From the NCBI GenBank assembly GCA_964020085.1, contig OZ026595.1:10219516-10283515 (forward strand): a DNA stretch of 64,000 bases. The letters run 5' to 3'. The notes below the pieces were generated by a model, which searched no databases, was not told the origin of the DNA, and was given only the letters and a program-made list of their open reading frames with translations. Every line of letters begins with the position of its first letter. Positions within the stretch are counted from its first letter, which is position 1. Of the stretch, positions 1 through 13,900 are shown piece after piece. The stretch is from Micromussa lordhowensis (Eukaryota; Cnidaria; Anthozoa; Scleractinia; Lobophylliidae). The position numbers and the translations under genes were made by a program.

Positions 1-1372
1 TTCAGTGACCCTCTAAATTTATGTCGATTCAGACTGCGAAGATATTTTAAACCGTGTAAAGCATTTATGTTTTGCTGATTGGTATCTCCGTTCTGTAATG
101 AATGCCACCGATGCCAATATTGACAAACATTCAAAGCCAGTGACTACCTATCGCCAACAGCAACATTAGCGGCATTATAACGGTAAGGCCTAGAGTTTAT
201 AAATGCAGCTACTGTTGAAACATTACGTAGTCAGCATCGATTACAGTTGTACCACTGAAAGAGGCAGCCGTTGATTAAGAGTAAGATAAGTTAAGGAAAG
301 ATTGTGTGCGTTAGATTCACATCACTTTTTCCGTCAAGAAAAGTGGGTTGTTGATATATGCTTAGATTTGCAAGCGTAGTTAGCAAGAAAGGCATGCTTT
401 CATGGAGCACTTCTCATACTGATCCGGCATTTTACGCAGCGCAGGCTTCACAATTAATACTCATTTGCAAATGAGTGTTGCAAAGCATTTCTTTATTCGT
501 AAAACTTCTGAGTATTCTACCAAACAGTAATACACACAAGTCGTGAATTAATGACCTCTTTGTCGGAAGCTAGTTATCTTTATTCCTTATTTATCATGTA
601 TAAGCTCAGTTCAATCTACTACTTCCTGGTTAAAAGAGCACGGCCGCCATTTTGAATAGACTGATCGACATTCCATGTTTACTCTTCGTCTCAGTGCAAT
701 GAAAATGTAGTGATACAGCTAAACAGAAAACCATGAAATTAATACAAATGGCACTTTGTAGATTAACAACTTGTATGGAAGTGAAGAAAGGACACAGAAA
801 GTGTACAATACGTGCGTGCGCTATTAAGTTATGCATGGCTGCTTTTCTCTGTCACGTCCCTACCTAGGCGTGACGGTCAGTGACTTTAGTAAACACGTAC
901 CGTAATGAGGCATTTCTAGATTGGACCGACCTTATACATACAATCCGTGCTACAACTGTGAAACCCCCTTTCTCTTACGCTCTTTATTCTTGTTAAAAAC
1001 TGATTTGAGACCGCATGAAGTGTTTCGATCAGCCCTAGACGGGTGAAGAGTAGTCAAGAATCACATATGTATACCGACTTTTCACACAACTGTAGCTGAG
1101 TAGCTGCAAGGGGCCAAGATCGGCAGGCAGCATCCCCGGCCCTCATCTCGACAGAACCAAAACCATCTGTAGTTACGCTAAATCGTAGGAGAAAATTGAT
1201 GTCACGCTCCACTGGTAAGACTTCCTTCAGTCCATTTTGGAATCGCAGACGCAGTTCCGGCCACTATGTAAAAATCGCTTGTTAGGAGAACGTATTGAGT
1301 GGTTATTACGTATCCCCCTGGATATCATCGAATTCACGCTGTCTTGCCCATAATGAACCAATTATACAACTA
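1..1372. other. Upstream non-coding stretch, nothing recognised
   Basis: No convincing coding exon, RNA gene or bounded repeat was seen here. The open frames are short and not family-like. A non-coding 5' exon of SH3BP2-like copy 1 may lie here or further upstream, because the first coding exon is preceded by a splice acceptor (AG at 1760-1761). Confidence 0.4.
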
Positions 1373-1545
1373 TCAAAATACAACGTTATTGGAACGATTC
1401 TGAGAAAGCGGACAACTCAACCTGCCGGCTTTGTTTATGTCGTGAATATGTCTTTTGTGAGGTGCCGGTAGTTGTTGACATCTGTTGAACGGGCACACCA
1501 GCTTTGAGATAAAGATGTGATTGAAAACAGTTTGCACTTTAGTGT
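1373..1545 (-). mobile_element. Penelope-like element, short 3' coding remnant
   Basis: The minus strand encodes a peptide with the segment NRCQQLPAPHKRHIHD. It nearly repeats NRCQQLPAPYKRLIHD in the Penelope-like remnant at 45535-46340, so both are the C-terminal tail of one Penelope lineage. Only the tail is left; reverse transcriptase and GIY-YIG core are absent. It is a dead fragment just upstream of SH3BP2-like copy 1. Confidence 0.6.
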
Positions 1546-1761
1546 CAGCATTCACTCAGCTGATCAGTGTTGCACCAACAACTTCGGTTAACGCGGACGA
1601 TCACACAATACTGGCCATGCACTCATAGCATTTAATATGTTTTAGCCTGAGTGCAGACCTCTGATAGGCAATAGAAGACGTCTGCACCCAGCCTAAGCGA
1701 TGTTATTCATGTAATTCCATGATTTCATCTTTGCATGTCAAACAAATCTTCTTATCTACAG

Positions 1762-1910
1762 GCAGACCACCCCATCAAGTTGTCAGATGGCTGTTGAACC
1801 ATTTGCCAATATTTCCGCTCAGGAGCTGCTTAAAAATTCTCCAAGGCTTTTTGGTTGGGTGAGGAAAGAAGACAATGCAGGATTGCGCTCGATGGTGAAA
1901 GTACTCGATT
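1762..1910 (+). CDS. SH3BP2: SH3BP2-like copy 1, exon 1 (start of PH domain)
   Basis: A ctacag acceptor precedes about 25 bp of 5' UTR, then ATG at 1787. The peptide starts MAVEPFANISAQELL and runs into the first PH strand (LFGWVRKED). The exon ends in phase 1 (GAT T) before gtaagt at 1911. The next exon begins GG, restoring a Trp codon (VLDW-PWRYM). The start is chosen because copy 2 has the aligned MAGTIETFANISAQELL. The 5' UTR is also recognisably similar between copies. Confidence 0.85.
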
Positions 1911-4900
1911 GTAAGTATTGTATGATACACATTTCAACTAAAGATGCTAGGGGAAGACGTACTTACAACCAGTTTACAACCCCAAAAGCTTCGACAACGA
2001 AGTAACATTATAGATGCTTGCAAGGCTATTTTAGACAGAAAATAATAGAACAGACCCTTAGATGTACTTGACAACGTGACATTTGGATTAATTTATCTTA
2101 CACCAAAGGCATAAGCGCCTTTGAGTTGTTGACTTTCGCCGGTTTATTTAACGAAGAATTTTCCCGGTTTTAGGATATCTTTTTGTAGTCAGCGCTAGCC
2201 ATAAGATGGAATAATTCAAGTGAATTAAATCCAAATGAACGCCCAGGTTTTAACTTACCGTGCATAAGATCCATGCAGTGACTTGTAGTTACATGAACTT
2301 GGTCCACTATTATAATATCGATGTTTCTCGTTACGTCAACAGTTGTTATTATTGTGCAACCATGCAGAGGTTTTATTGGCTGTTGAAACAATGCATGCTA
2401 TTGTTCAGTGGCTGGCAAATTTGAATATCAAACAAGAAACATCGCTATAGGACTGGGCTGTCGTGTACGCTGGACAAATACAATCCAAATTCAGTTTACA
2501 CCCGAAAAGGAAAAAAAAAACGTTTAGTACAAAATAAAAATTTGCACCTAGGGTGAAGTGATTATTATTAGAACAATAGTCGTGATTACACGGACCTATT
2601 CAAGGTTCCCCTTGGGAAAGCGGATTTCTCACGTTTATTTACCCTGGTAAATACATTTTCCATAAAAGGTAAAAGACGTTCCATAGTTTGTAGTTCTTTG
2701 AATGAGATGCCTTGTACTCTGGGATTCACCTCAAACCGACATCATTATCTCTTGTATCAAACATTGGGCCTACTTCAAAATAAAACTGAACCACCAAAAG
2801 ATAAGGCTCCATTTTTCGGTCTTGTCGCAATTATAGAGCCGTAACTGAGCCGCATAAAATAATAGAACCATAGTAACAAATAATTGCCAACGAGCTAGCC
2901 GAGCGAAGACGCGAGGCTGGCGAGGCGGCAGCATTATAGAGCCGTGCGTAAGTACTGTGCAGGCGGTAAAAATCTCGAGTGATCGAAAGAATGTTTGTAA
3001 GGTAACATTCCTGTTGTAAGGTAAGATTCCTGAGATTCCAATGACGTAGTGGAAAGCCAATCGTAGCGCGCAGATTGTAACGTCAAGGCCGCATAGCTCT
3101 GAGCGTCGATGCTCACCAGCTTTGACATTCATCGAGCGGAGTTGAAATCAAGTTTGAGGACATTTGCCGGCGAATTTTTTTACCCGGCGAAGAATTAGAA
3201 ATTAGAGGCAGAGTGGCGAATTGAAGTCAGTTTTTGTAATCACGGGACGCGACACTCACAGCGATAAACCGGAAAACTGTTGACGCCTATAAATATCGCG
3301 AGACCATAAGAGATAGGTGATAAGATCGAGTTTAATTTTTTTTCTTTATTTGTTTCCCGGGGTCTGAGTTTTTATGACACCCAACGCAGATCCTGAAACC
3401 TCAGACCCCTGGAAATAAATAAAGAATAAAACTGGCAACAGCCAGATATTTATCTTCTTCGGTTTATCGCTGTCGTGTCTGCTGGATACAAAACTGACTT
3501 CAATTTGAACAACATTATAGCGACTCTGTGTCTTTTATTTCTTCGGTAAAAAATTCGCCAGCAAATGCCGTCAAAATATCGGCTGTTATTTTAAACCTTG
3601 CAAGCGATAAACCGGACAGCGATAAACCGAAGAAGATAAATATCTCGCTTCTTTCTGGCTGCTGCCTATGAACATTGCGTGACCATAAAACAAAACGTGA
3701 TACGAGCAGGGGGACGAGTTTACAATATAGAGTGTGTGCGGCTGTCACGCAATAAAAAATAAAATAAAAACTATGCAACGGACAAAGTCAAAAAATTGTG
3801 ATATTGTAGACGATAAATAAAGAAGACAGTTCTCCAAGTTTAAGCTGTGTGCGTTGTCCCAAAGCAGAGATATTCGTCGAAATGTTCCGCACAAAATTAC
3901 AGAGCGTAGTATGGAGCCGCCATGTTGGAGGACCTCTTTACTCCTCCAACATGGCGGCCAGTAAATAGTGTAAACATCTGGAACTTACTTTGGCTCTCTA
4001 GTCAACTGATTATCTAAACCGAACCAAAAAATATTTACAAAAACACTTTTCCTGATACTTAAACTCCTAAAATGGACGAAAATCACGAGATAAGTGTATA
4101 TTTTTCGACAAAAGCGAGCTTCGCATTATGTCACGCACCGCCATAACTTCGAAATTCAAAATGTTATGGTTTCCAAACGAAGGATGCTATTGAGCTGGAA
4201 AGTTGTAAACAGAGCTAAATTTGGAACCTCTTAAGCCTGATGAGGATAAAACATTTAGTGGCTCTTTAGTTTTGGATTTGAGAATTTGATGACGTCACCC
4301 GCACACACTCTATAGATATTTTCTTAAAAAATAATTCGAGGGGCCTTAGGTTTGCGTGACACCCTAATTTTTACCTGCTTTTGTAAGGTTTATTTGTTTT
4401 TATTTCCAATTCTAAGTGAGTGTACTTTAGTTAAGTGACATTGTCAGTGGTATATTCATCGAGCTAGCAAGCTCAACAATCGGCCAGCGAGCCAAAAGAG
4501 TACTCGGCTCGGCCAGTGTGCCAAATCTAGACAAGGCAGCAGACATCAAGCAATCAAAAAAACTAGACTGAATTAAATCAAACCAAAGCTAAAACAAACG
4601 ACAACTGTAACAAACTATCGGCCAGAGACCCACACCACACGAGAGTAAACTCGACATCGGCGAGTGAGCCAACTTTGTCACTGCAGCAAAAAGCGATCAA
4701 AGAAATATTTACACCACAATTTAAGACATTTGACGTGAATACTTGACTACAAAAAAGTGACGTGCACAAAGCATGACCCTGTTTTCAGCAACAATTATTA
4801 TTTGTTTTGAATGGTTGCTCGTTGGCACTTAGCGAGAGCTACATCTAGTATAATAATTGCAACTAATTAAATGAGGATTCAAGTTCTGGACAGTGTACTC

Positions 4901-7900
4901 TTGCAGGTAGCGCGCATATTTGATTCGAATGACGGAAGAAACACACTTCATGTCCAAATCTAAAACAGAAGTAAAATGAGATAAATACAAGCCCTGGCTA
5001 TATTAGAATATGATGTTTATCAAGAAGGAGTAACCTTAGTTAATAAAAGTAGCTAAGCCGGAATATCTAACGGTCTCAGGGAACTAACTCGAACTTCTTG
5101 ATAATTCTGATGTGATTGACGTCTTGCTAACTGTTACTGCTTTTAGGCCCTGTCCACTTAAATGTTTTCCGTTCACGACTACGCCGGAGGAATTTCGAAA
5201 CGCGACAAAAACTGGTAATTTTGAATTTGTGGTTGAGGAAAACTCGGGCATAGAAATCACATTACTATCATAATGTCATCGTTTCGAAAAGCTCCATTTT
5301 CAAAATGATTTTTGTCCACACAAAGCCGGCGTTTTAAATTCCTCCGGTTTTCGAGAAGCTCAGTTTTCGTGACGGATAAGTGTGGACGCGGTAGGGATCC
5401 GTATGTACTAACGGCATCCGCGGTCGAGTGTCGATCGACGTCTCGATCGATATCTCGGTACTTTATCGACACCTCGGTTGACAGTCGATCACACCAACTA
5501 CAGTCGACTAATTTTAGATCAATGCAAATGGTCTGTGGACACTCGTTCGACCATCAACTGACTGTTGATAAAATGTCGATTGGGTGTCGACCAAGTATCG
5601 ATAGGGATGTTGATAGTGTACCGATCGAGCTGTCCAGTCGAGGGTATCGATCGACACTCGACCGCGGATGCAACGAGGCTACGTTTTCAAATTCCTCCGG
5701 CGTAGTGTGGACGGGACTGGATTATCTATTGGACTTTGTCCTCTAGAGAGGAGAGCTACAAATCTTAGAAAATCTAATTCACAAGGAAGCCTAGAATTAT
5801 AGAATAACACTCACAATGCTTTTCCTTTTAGGGCCCTGGCGTTACATGATTCTAAGTACTGGGTGTCTTTACTTGTACAAAACCGCGGACGATCAAAACT
5901 TTACTGAGGCAATTCCTCTCACAAAATGCAGGTATCTCAAAAACACTTTGATTGCACTATTCATAGTTTATGTTCTATGCCTTTGTCAGTTATTTTCCAT
6001 TGTAAGGCGAGAATCTTTTGAGATTGGTACTGAGATTTACTCACGAAAATCGTAGTGAATAAAACTCATCCTTTTTAAAAGTTTAGCCAATCTGAAATGA
6101 ACGCGTTTAAAATTGAAAAGGAAAAATATCGTTCGCCCAATCAACAACGCGAACAATGAATTTTCACTAAGAAGGAACGTAGTCGTACAAAATTGGACAG
6201 TGCACAAATCGGTTGCACCAAAAATTCGCGCGCTTTGAAGAAGCCCAGGAAAAGTTTCCTTCCAGCTTTTGGTCTTTTGGAGAGTTTTTTTCTCGGCTTG
6301 TAAACAAGAATTATCCTTTGCAAAACTAAACAGCGTGTAAAACATCCAACTTGAGAGAAAAAAAAAACGGATGGAGCGAGGAGGGTCGAAAATACTTCCG
6401 ACGATGAGCTCAAACAAGCTTCCATTTGTTAATTCCGGGATATAATCTCAGGATATATACTCACACAAACGTCAAGGACAATAAAGATGGCCTTCTGTGG
6501 TTTTCTCTTCTTTCTCTCTACTGCGGGGAAAATGAATAATCAGTCCTTTGGGCTGTCCCGTGTCACTTATTTTTAGAGCGCGGATAAATCTAGTGCCAAA
6601 CCAAACAAATGTGATGCAAGCGTAACGCTTGGTAAAGTAAACAGGAGCGGATTTTCATTTTGTCTCTTTTTACGACGGAATAGAATTCAATCTGAAATTC
6701 CTTTTTAATAAACCGGAGACTATGTCGACTTGTTTTCATGCAAGGGTTCGTTTACTTAAAAAGATAGTACCTGTTTTATATACCAAGACAGTTCACATGA
6801 ACTGTCTTGTTTGCCAGCTAGAAAATGTGGTCACATCTGGACAACCGTACAGAAAATTGTACATCCAGCTGGCAGCAAGACGGTGTGTAATAAGTAATTG
6901 TTGTAATCTCAAGGCTCGTTTATGACTTCGGCGTGACTTCCTTCAGTTACCTGTTATTGACGCTCAAGATCACTTTAGATCCCGGGTAAAAAAGCCCAAG
7001 CAAGGCAGTATCCTAGTCTTTCAAGGCTAACACTTGTTTATCTGTTATGTCAAAGTTTCCGGTCCTGTTTAGTATGGCGTACCATCGGGGCCAAAATTCA
7101 ACTTTTGAATTTTGCTTGTACGTTTGGCATTCGATGTTGTAGTTTCACAATTTGTACTTACATCTGCAATTCAACATTCAAGTTTGCAATTTCTCTATTC
7201 CAATTGACGATTGGCATTGTTTCAACTAGTTTCACAATTCAACATCCAAGTTTACGCAATTCAACATCCAAGTTTACAATTCTACATCCAAGTTCACGCA
7301 ATTCAACATCCAAGTTTACGCAATTCAACATTCAACTTTGAAATATGCATGTTTTCGATGTCCAACAGCAACCCAGTCAATGACAGTCAGTGTGGGCTCA
7401 GGAAACTATCAAAATTCTCCCTGTGTAGGGGCTAGCAAAGGCAGGTCACGCTACCCTAGACAGTAGCTTTTACCACGTAAAAATGGCGCCGTAGTCATTC
7501 TTTTTACACCCAACACGCGATCGTACGTAAGTAATTTATTTGTAAGTTCAGATACACCACATTCATATATCTCACTGTCCTTTCTGGGTTTTGCCGCCTA
7601 TGAACATTGTGTCACCATAAAGCATTTTAGCTGGTGAGATTGAGACGAATTTCAATCTTTTTGTGTATTTATTTCCAGGGGTCTGAGTTTTCGTGAAACC
7701 CAGGTGGATCACGAAAACTCAGACCCGGCCTGGAAATGAATAAAGAAAAAGATTGAAATTCGTCTCAATCTAACCAGCTAAAATGCTTTATGGTGACACA
7801 ATGTTCATTTTGATAGTTTTCTGAGCCCACACTGAGTGTCATTGACTGGATTGCGGTTGGATATCGAAAACATGCATTTTTCAAAGTTGAATGTTGAATT

Positions 7901-10900
7901 GCGTAAACTTGGATGTTGAATTGCGTGAACTTGGATGTAGAATTGTAAACTTGGATGTTGAATTGTGAAACAAACAATGTCAAATCGTCAATTGGAATAG
8001 AGAAATTGCAAACTTGAATGTTGAATTGCAGATGTAAGTACAAATTGTAAAACTACAACATCGAATGCCAAACGTACAAGCAAAATTCAAAAGTTGAATT
8101 TTGGCCCCGATGGTACGCCATAGTTTAGACTTCTGTTACAGTTACCTATGTTTGGTCACTGTACATGTCTTGCTTGCAGAGTGTGCGATGCCCCAGAGAG
8201 AAGCAAATATACTTGGATGTTTAAATTGATACATGATTCACTTGAAGGAAAAACGCTGTTCTTTGCTGTGGATTCAGATTTTGATTTGAAGGCAAGTATT
8301 CATGATTAGCTAACTGTAGTACCCCTTGATTAGTTCATATATTGTTATAACGTTTCCATTTAACGCCAAACAAGGTGCTTTATCAGAGAACAACTAGGAC
8401 TATCAAGGTAACTCACCTTGATAATCTCTTGATTCTTGATCATAAAGCAAATAAAGAAGCCTCGACTGTGCTCTGTTCTGTTGTAAAGTACTTAGGAAAC
8501 GGTGGAGTACTCAAGAAGTAGGAAGAAACACTTCACTACGGGTGCTTACCATTTGGCCAGAAAATCCGGAAATTTCGGTTTGAAGTCAAATGGTAAGGTA
8601 ATTTTCCGGAAATTCCGTTCGAAAATTGTGGAGTACCTGCAGAGGTACTCCTCTTTTTCCGTTTGGAACGGTACGGCGGAAATTTCCTTACCATTTGCTA
8701 AACTATCCAGTTTCCAGTCTCTCATCAGCCGAAAACAATTATGGGAAATCGAATTGCAAATGGTAGGCGCCATTTCATTCGGTTGGTTTGCTGATTTTGG
8801 AAAAATCCTTACCATTATTCAACGCTCGTTCCAACCGGTTTACTCTGACAAATGGTAAGCACCCTACGTCTCGTGTTTTCCCCTACACTTCTTTCGTGCT
8901 CTATCGCTTCCTGTGTGCTTTACAACAGAACAGAGCACAGTCGAGGCTTCTTTATTTGTTAAATGGGAAATCGCAACATCACTAATCACACATAATTTTT
9001 GGATTTGGTTTTTTATTTGATACCGGATAATCAAAAGTACAAAGCGAAACGCTGATTATCCTGGACATATAAAAAATGGTATCCAAAATGAATTGTTTTA
9101 CTAAACAGTTTTACAAAGAATATACCGTATTAACTAATGCCATATTCAGTTGTTAGTGAAAGGATGTAATCTTAACTGTATCAATAAGCCAGAGACGCTT
9201 AACAAACAGGAGAAAAGGAAAAACCTTGTGATAAACAAGTCATCTTTCTTTTTAATGTCGGGAACTACACTTCTCAAACATCCGGGAATCTCTAAATAAG
9301 GGTTGACAAATAAGGGCATGTCACGCAACATGTCACACCCTCCGCAACATATAAGATGACAACAGCTAATGAAATATGAATACTAGTAAACAATAACACA
9401 AACTTATTAAACGGTGGCTAAGAAATGACGATAACAGAAGCTTGCACTCTTAACCTTAATAGATCAGTTAAAAGTTCACTGTCCCAGGTTAAAGCTCTCA
9501 TTGTTTATCAAGCTACAAAGTCTTTAAGATATGAGGGCCTAGTAACCAACCTTCCGGATCGTGTTCTGACTTCAGTGGTGGACTCCTGTGTCTCTTTGCA
9601 TGGTTCAGAACGCGGTGGATCCCTAGCAGGTGACGTTTCACAGGGTGTGTGTGTCAGGCTCCTCAGAGTAGCTCGGTACTTGTGGCAGTTCAGTGAGGGT
9701 CGATCCCGAGGTCGATTCATTGGCTGCTCTCGCATTTCTGTAGTGGGTTGGGGTTTGTACTTGTTCACTGATAGTTTACCCAGGGAGTGGCTCATTGGTC
9801 TTTCGCAGGTGAAACCTGTTACGCCTGTAGGTGGATCCGTCAGCCGTCTCTATCTCGTACGATCTTTCGTCAAGCCTTTCAACAACCACACCCTTCTTCC
9901 ATTCCTTTTGTCCTAGTTGAAATGGTTTCAACCTTACAGTATCTCCTTCATGCATTGGAGGTAGGTCTTTGGCATGCGCATTGTAATATCTAGCTTGCCT
10001 CTTTTGAACATCCTTCAGCTTCTCTCTCTCTTGATTGGTACTTAAGGATCTTGGTTCCAGGAGAGTGCTAGTGGTGGGCAGCAGAGTCCTTGTCCTTCTG
10101 TTCATGAGCCGTTGGACGGGGCTACTGCCAATACCTTGTGATGGAGTATTGCGTACCGCAAGAAGTCCCAAGTGAAAATCGTCGCCACCTTTAGCAGTCT
10201 TGCGGAGCAGTGTCTTAGCGGACTTGACTGCTGCCTCAACCTTACCATTCGCTTTACTGTTGTAAGGAGAGGTTACCATATGTTCAATGTCCCATTCCTT
10301 AGTTAGCTTTTGAAATTCAGCAGCAACAAACTGAGGGCCATTATCACTGACAAACTGACATGGACTACCGTATTGCGCAAAATGTGCCTTGAGCTTTCGA
10401 ACTACAGCCCCAGAATCAGTGGTACGTAGCCTGTCCAGTTCCCAAAATCCACTGTAGTAATCGACTGTAACAAGATAATCTTTCTGATCTTGGGTTAACA
10501 GATCAACAGCAACCTTCTCCTTGCTATGTGATACTTCAAATAGTCTGCATGGTTCACGATCCAGTGTCTGAGTTCAGCATTCATCCCAGGCCAATAGACG
10601 CTCTTCCTTGCCCGCCTTAAACATCCTTCTACACCAGCATGAGAGACATGTATGTCCTTCTTTATCTCAGTTCTTAGCCCTTGAGGCACCACGAGACGTT
10701 CACCTTTGAACACAAGCCCATCATACACGCCAAGCTCATCTCTCATATCGTAATAAGGGGTCAGTTGAGGAGGGAGTTTGCAACAATCCTCTGGCCAACC
10801 TTCCAAAATTGTGGCTTTAAGCAGTTGCAGGGTTTCATCCTTTGAGGTCTCGAGTTGGAGTTTCTGTATCTTCTCTGGCCGCATTGGGAGAAATTGGACT

Positions 10901-13900
10901 GCATTGATGACTTCGAATTCATTGGAGGTCCCTTGATTGCCTGCTGGGATAAATGATCTGCTCATCATATCTGCAAGGTACTGTGAATGACCGGAAGTGT
11001 ACTGGACATCAATGTCGTAGGCAAGGATTCTGAGGAGCATGCCTTGTAGGCGCTTTTGAGCCCTATCAAGTGGTTTCTTTGAGATTGCTTCTAGCGGTTT
11101 GTGATCAGTGTTCACAAGAACGTGGCGGCCACAAGCAAATTGGTGCCATTTTTCCAACGCAAACACAATGGCCAGCATTTCTTTCCCAATGGTTGCGTAG
11201 CGCGTTTCTGGATCCGTTAGCGCCCTGCTAGCGTAAGCAAGAGGTCTACCTTCCTGTAGGAGAACGGCTCCAAGGCCACGGCCACTGGCGTCGCACTGTA
11301 TGACGAGTTCCTTGTCTGGGCTATAGTAAGCAAGGATTGGAGAGTGGGTGACAAGGTGTTTTACTTCACTGAAGGCCTTCTCCTCGCCATCATCACAATG
11401 CCACTCGACACCTGTCTGGGTCAGTCTTCGAAGAGGCTCCGTGACTTGGGAAAGTCTTGGAAGACACTTGGCAAGGTAATTGACCGTGCCATTCAGTCTC
11501 TCAATGTCCTCCTTGGACTTTGGCATTGGTAGCTTAAGAATTGCTTCCACTTTCTTTGGGTCAGGTTTCAAACCTTGTGCAGTAAGCAAGTGTCCCATAA
11601 AGTCCACTTCTTGCACCCTTAGGGCCAGTTTGTGCTTATTCAGCTTGATTGCCCGTTGGTGACACCGCTCCAATAGTGATGCAAGGTTTTGGTCGTGATC
11701 TACTGTAGCTTCCTCAAGAGTATCACCAACCCCATAAACTTATATGTCATCAGCTATGCATGCCACGCCCAGAAGTCTCTCTAAAGCTTGGTGAAGTCGT
11801 TTCTGGAATATCTCAGAACTGGCAGAAAGGCCAAAAGGTAGTCGTGTCCATCGGTATCGTCCAAATGGGGTCGAAAATGTGGTGAGCAAGCTGGATTCTT
11901 CATCCAAAGTGCAGTGCCAATATCCATGGCTGAGGTCAACTTTGCTGAAGACTTTGGCCTTGGCAAGGTTGGGAAGAATATCATCAAGGACTGGCAACTG
12001 ATAGTGCTCTCGTTTCAAGGAGAGATTCAGATGACGTGGGTCGATACATATACGTAAGCTACCACCCTTTTTAGTTGCAATTGCCATTTGGTTCACCCAG
12101 TCGGTGGGCTCGTCTACTGGGGCGAGAACTCCTGCTTTAACAAGTCTATCAAGTTCCTGCTTTACAGGGTCCTTCAATTCAATCGGTAGTCGTTTTGGAG
12201 GACGAAGAATTGGCGCTGCATCAGGTTTTAGTGTTAGTCGCACAGATCCAGGTAAAGTGCCAACATCGCCATTGAAGATGTCTGGATAGCGCCTAAAAAT
12301 ATATGATGAGGTCATTACTCCATTCACACTTTCGACCTCTCATAGTTGACTGTAATAAGTTCCATTTTCTCAGCTGCCTTTCGACTCAAGAGAGGAGTGA
12401 GATCTTCTTCAACAACAACAAATTTTACCATGTACTTCAAAAGAGTCTTCGGGTTTTCAGCAAGAAGTTTACAGGTGCCAAGTGCTTCCATTTTCACTTT
12501 GTTCCACATTTCAAGGGAAACATTGCAAGACTCAACCTGAGTTTCACCAATAAGGCTCTTGGGAATTATGCATACAGTGGCACCACAGTCTACTTGTAGT
12601 TTGATGGGTTTGGAATTAACATGCATCTCACAATAAATTGGCTCGTTATTCTTGGAGCAGACACCATTGACAAGGACATCAAGCGTCTTAACAAAGGCCA
12701 CATCAGAATCAGAGTCAGAAAGTTCAGAGTCATGACTTACCAAATGTACCTTGTCCCTTTTCTCACACATTTCTGAGCCCTTCCAGTGATTCATCTTTCC
12801 ACACAGATTGCATCTTTAACCCCATGCAGGGCATAATTCCTTCTTTAAAACGTGAGATTTGCAGCAGAATTTACACTTGAGTTTTCGTGACATTTGGTTT
12901 TTTGAATCATCAGCACGGCCACCTCGTTTCCCTTTGGTATTCAGAGAGATATCTTCGTTCTTAACAGTGTGTACTTCTTCTAGTTTTCCACCGATGGCCT
13001 GCAGTTGAGTTGTAGCGCTCTCGGAGGTGCGACAGATGTCAATACACTTCTTTAAGTCAAGCTTGCGTTCTTGTAGTAAACGCTTTCGTGCATCTTCATT
13101 CCGAATCCCAAGGACGATACGGTCGCGGAGGAGGGAGTCGCTCATATTAGGGCAAGTGCAGAAGTTGCAAGAATCAGCCAAGTTTCGAAGGGCAGTGAGG
13201 TAGGCGTCGAAGCTTTCGCCCTCTTCCTGGTTCCTTCGATTGAACTTGAAGCGTTCATAAGTTTCGTTAACATCTCCCATGAAATATTCGTCGAATTTCG
13301 AAATGATGGTGTCCACCTTGTCAGGATGGTCGCTCGTGCTGTATCGGAAAGCGTTGTAGATTTCTAAGGCGTTTTGGCCGATTGTGCAAAGGAAGAGAGC
13401 TTTCTGATATGAGTCGTCCTGAGTTGATATCTTGGAAACGATAGCGAAATTAAGCCAGGCCTGTTTCCACAACTTCCACTTTTTGGCCGAACAGTCCGCT
13501 AGGTTGAGAGGAGGGGGTGGTTTTACTTGAGGTAATGGCGGACGATTCATCGTAGTTTGGCCCGAAGGTACAACTTGAGAAGCTTGTGAAGTAACAACCA
13601 CGGGAGTTTCAGCAGATCCTTCGTCGCGAGTGAGTTTTCGGGATCTACCTGCACGAGTTCACTAACAATGAACGAGAAATTTCAATACCGCACGAGGCTT
13701 TGCCGATTGCGGTATTGAAATTTTCGAGTTCATTGTTAGTGAACGCCGGAGTACAGGTAAATCCCGATAATTCACGAGCAATGAGTGCGTTAACATTTTT
13801 ATTATTCAAATTGAATACACTGCACAAAGAAATCATCAAACTTTGAGTCAGCCGAAGCCATGGTGTAATGACTGTTGAATTTACACCACGGCTATTACAC

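Larger units (their letters stand above)
9140..13620 (-). mobile_element. Ty3/gypsy LTR retrotransposon, decayed (element A)
   Basis: On the minus strand the order is gag (13601-12816), protease (12794-12324), RT (12327-11740), RNase H and integrase zinc region (11739-10495), integrase core and C-terminus (10494-9776) and a tail (9795-9508). The 3' LTR begins near 9337: the polypurine-like GCGGAGGG is followed by TGTGACATG. Its far end is not defined. A matching 5' LTR is not seen; a foldback lies there instead (13625-13785). At least two in-frame stops and two frame changes make it non-autonomous. It is inserted antisense in intron 3 of SH3BP2-like copy 1. Confidence 0.85.

Noticed and set aside
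6037..6425. Two overlapping minus-strand frames of 94 and 126 codons
   Set aside because: No recognisable domain, no splice logic, and composition resembles random AT-rich sequence.
7105..7435. Open frames with repeated NIQVYAIQHPSL-type peptides
   Set aside because: They are translations of tandem repeats in the foldback arms.
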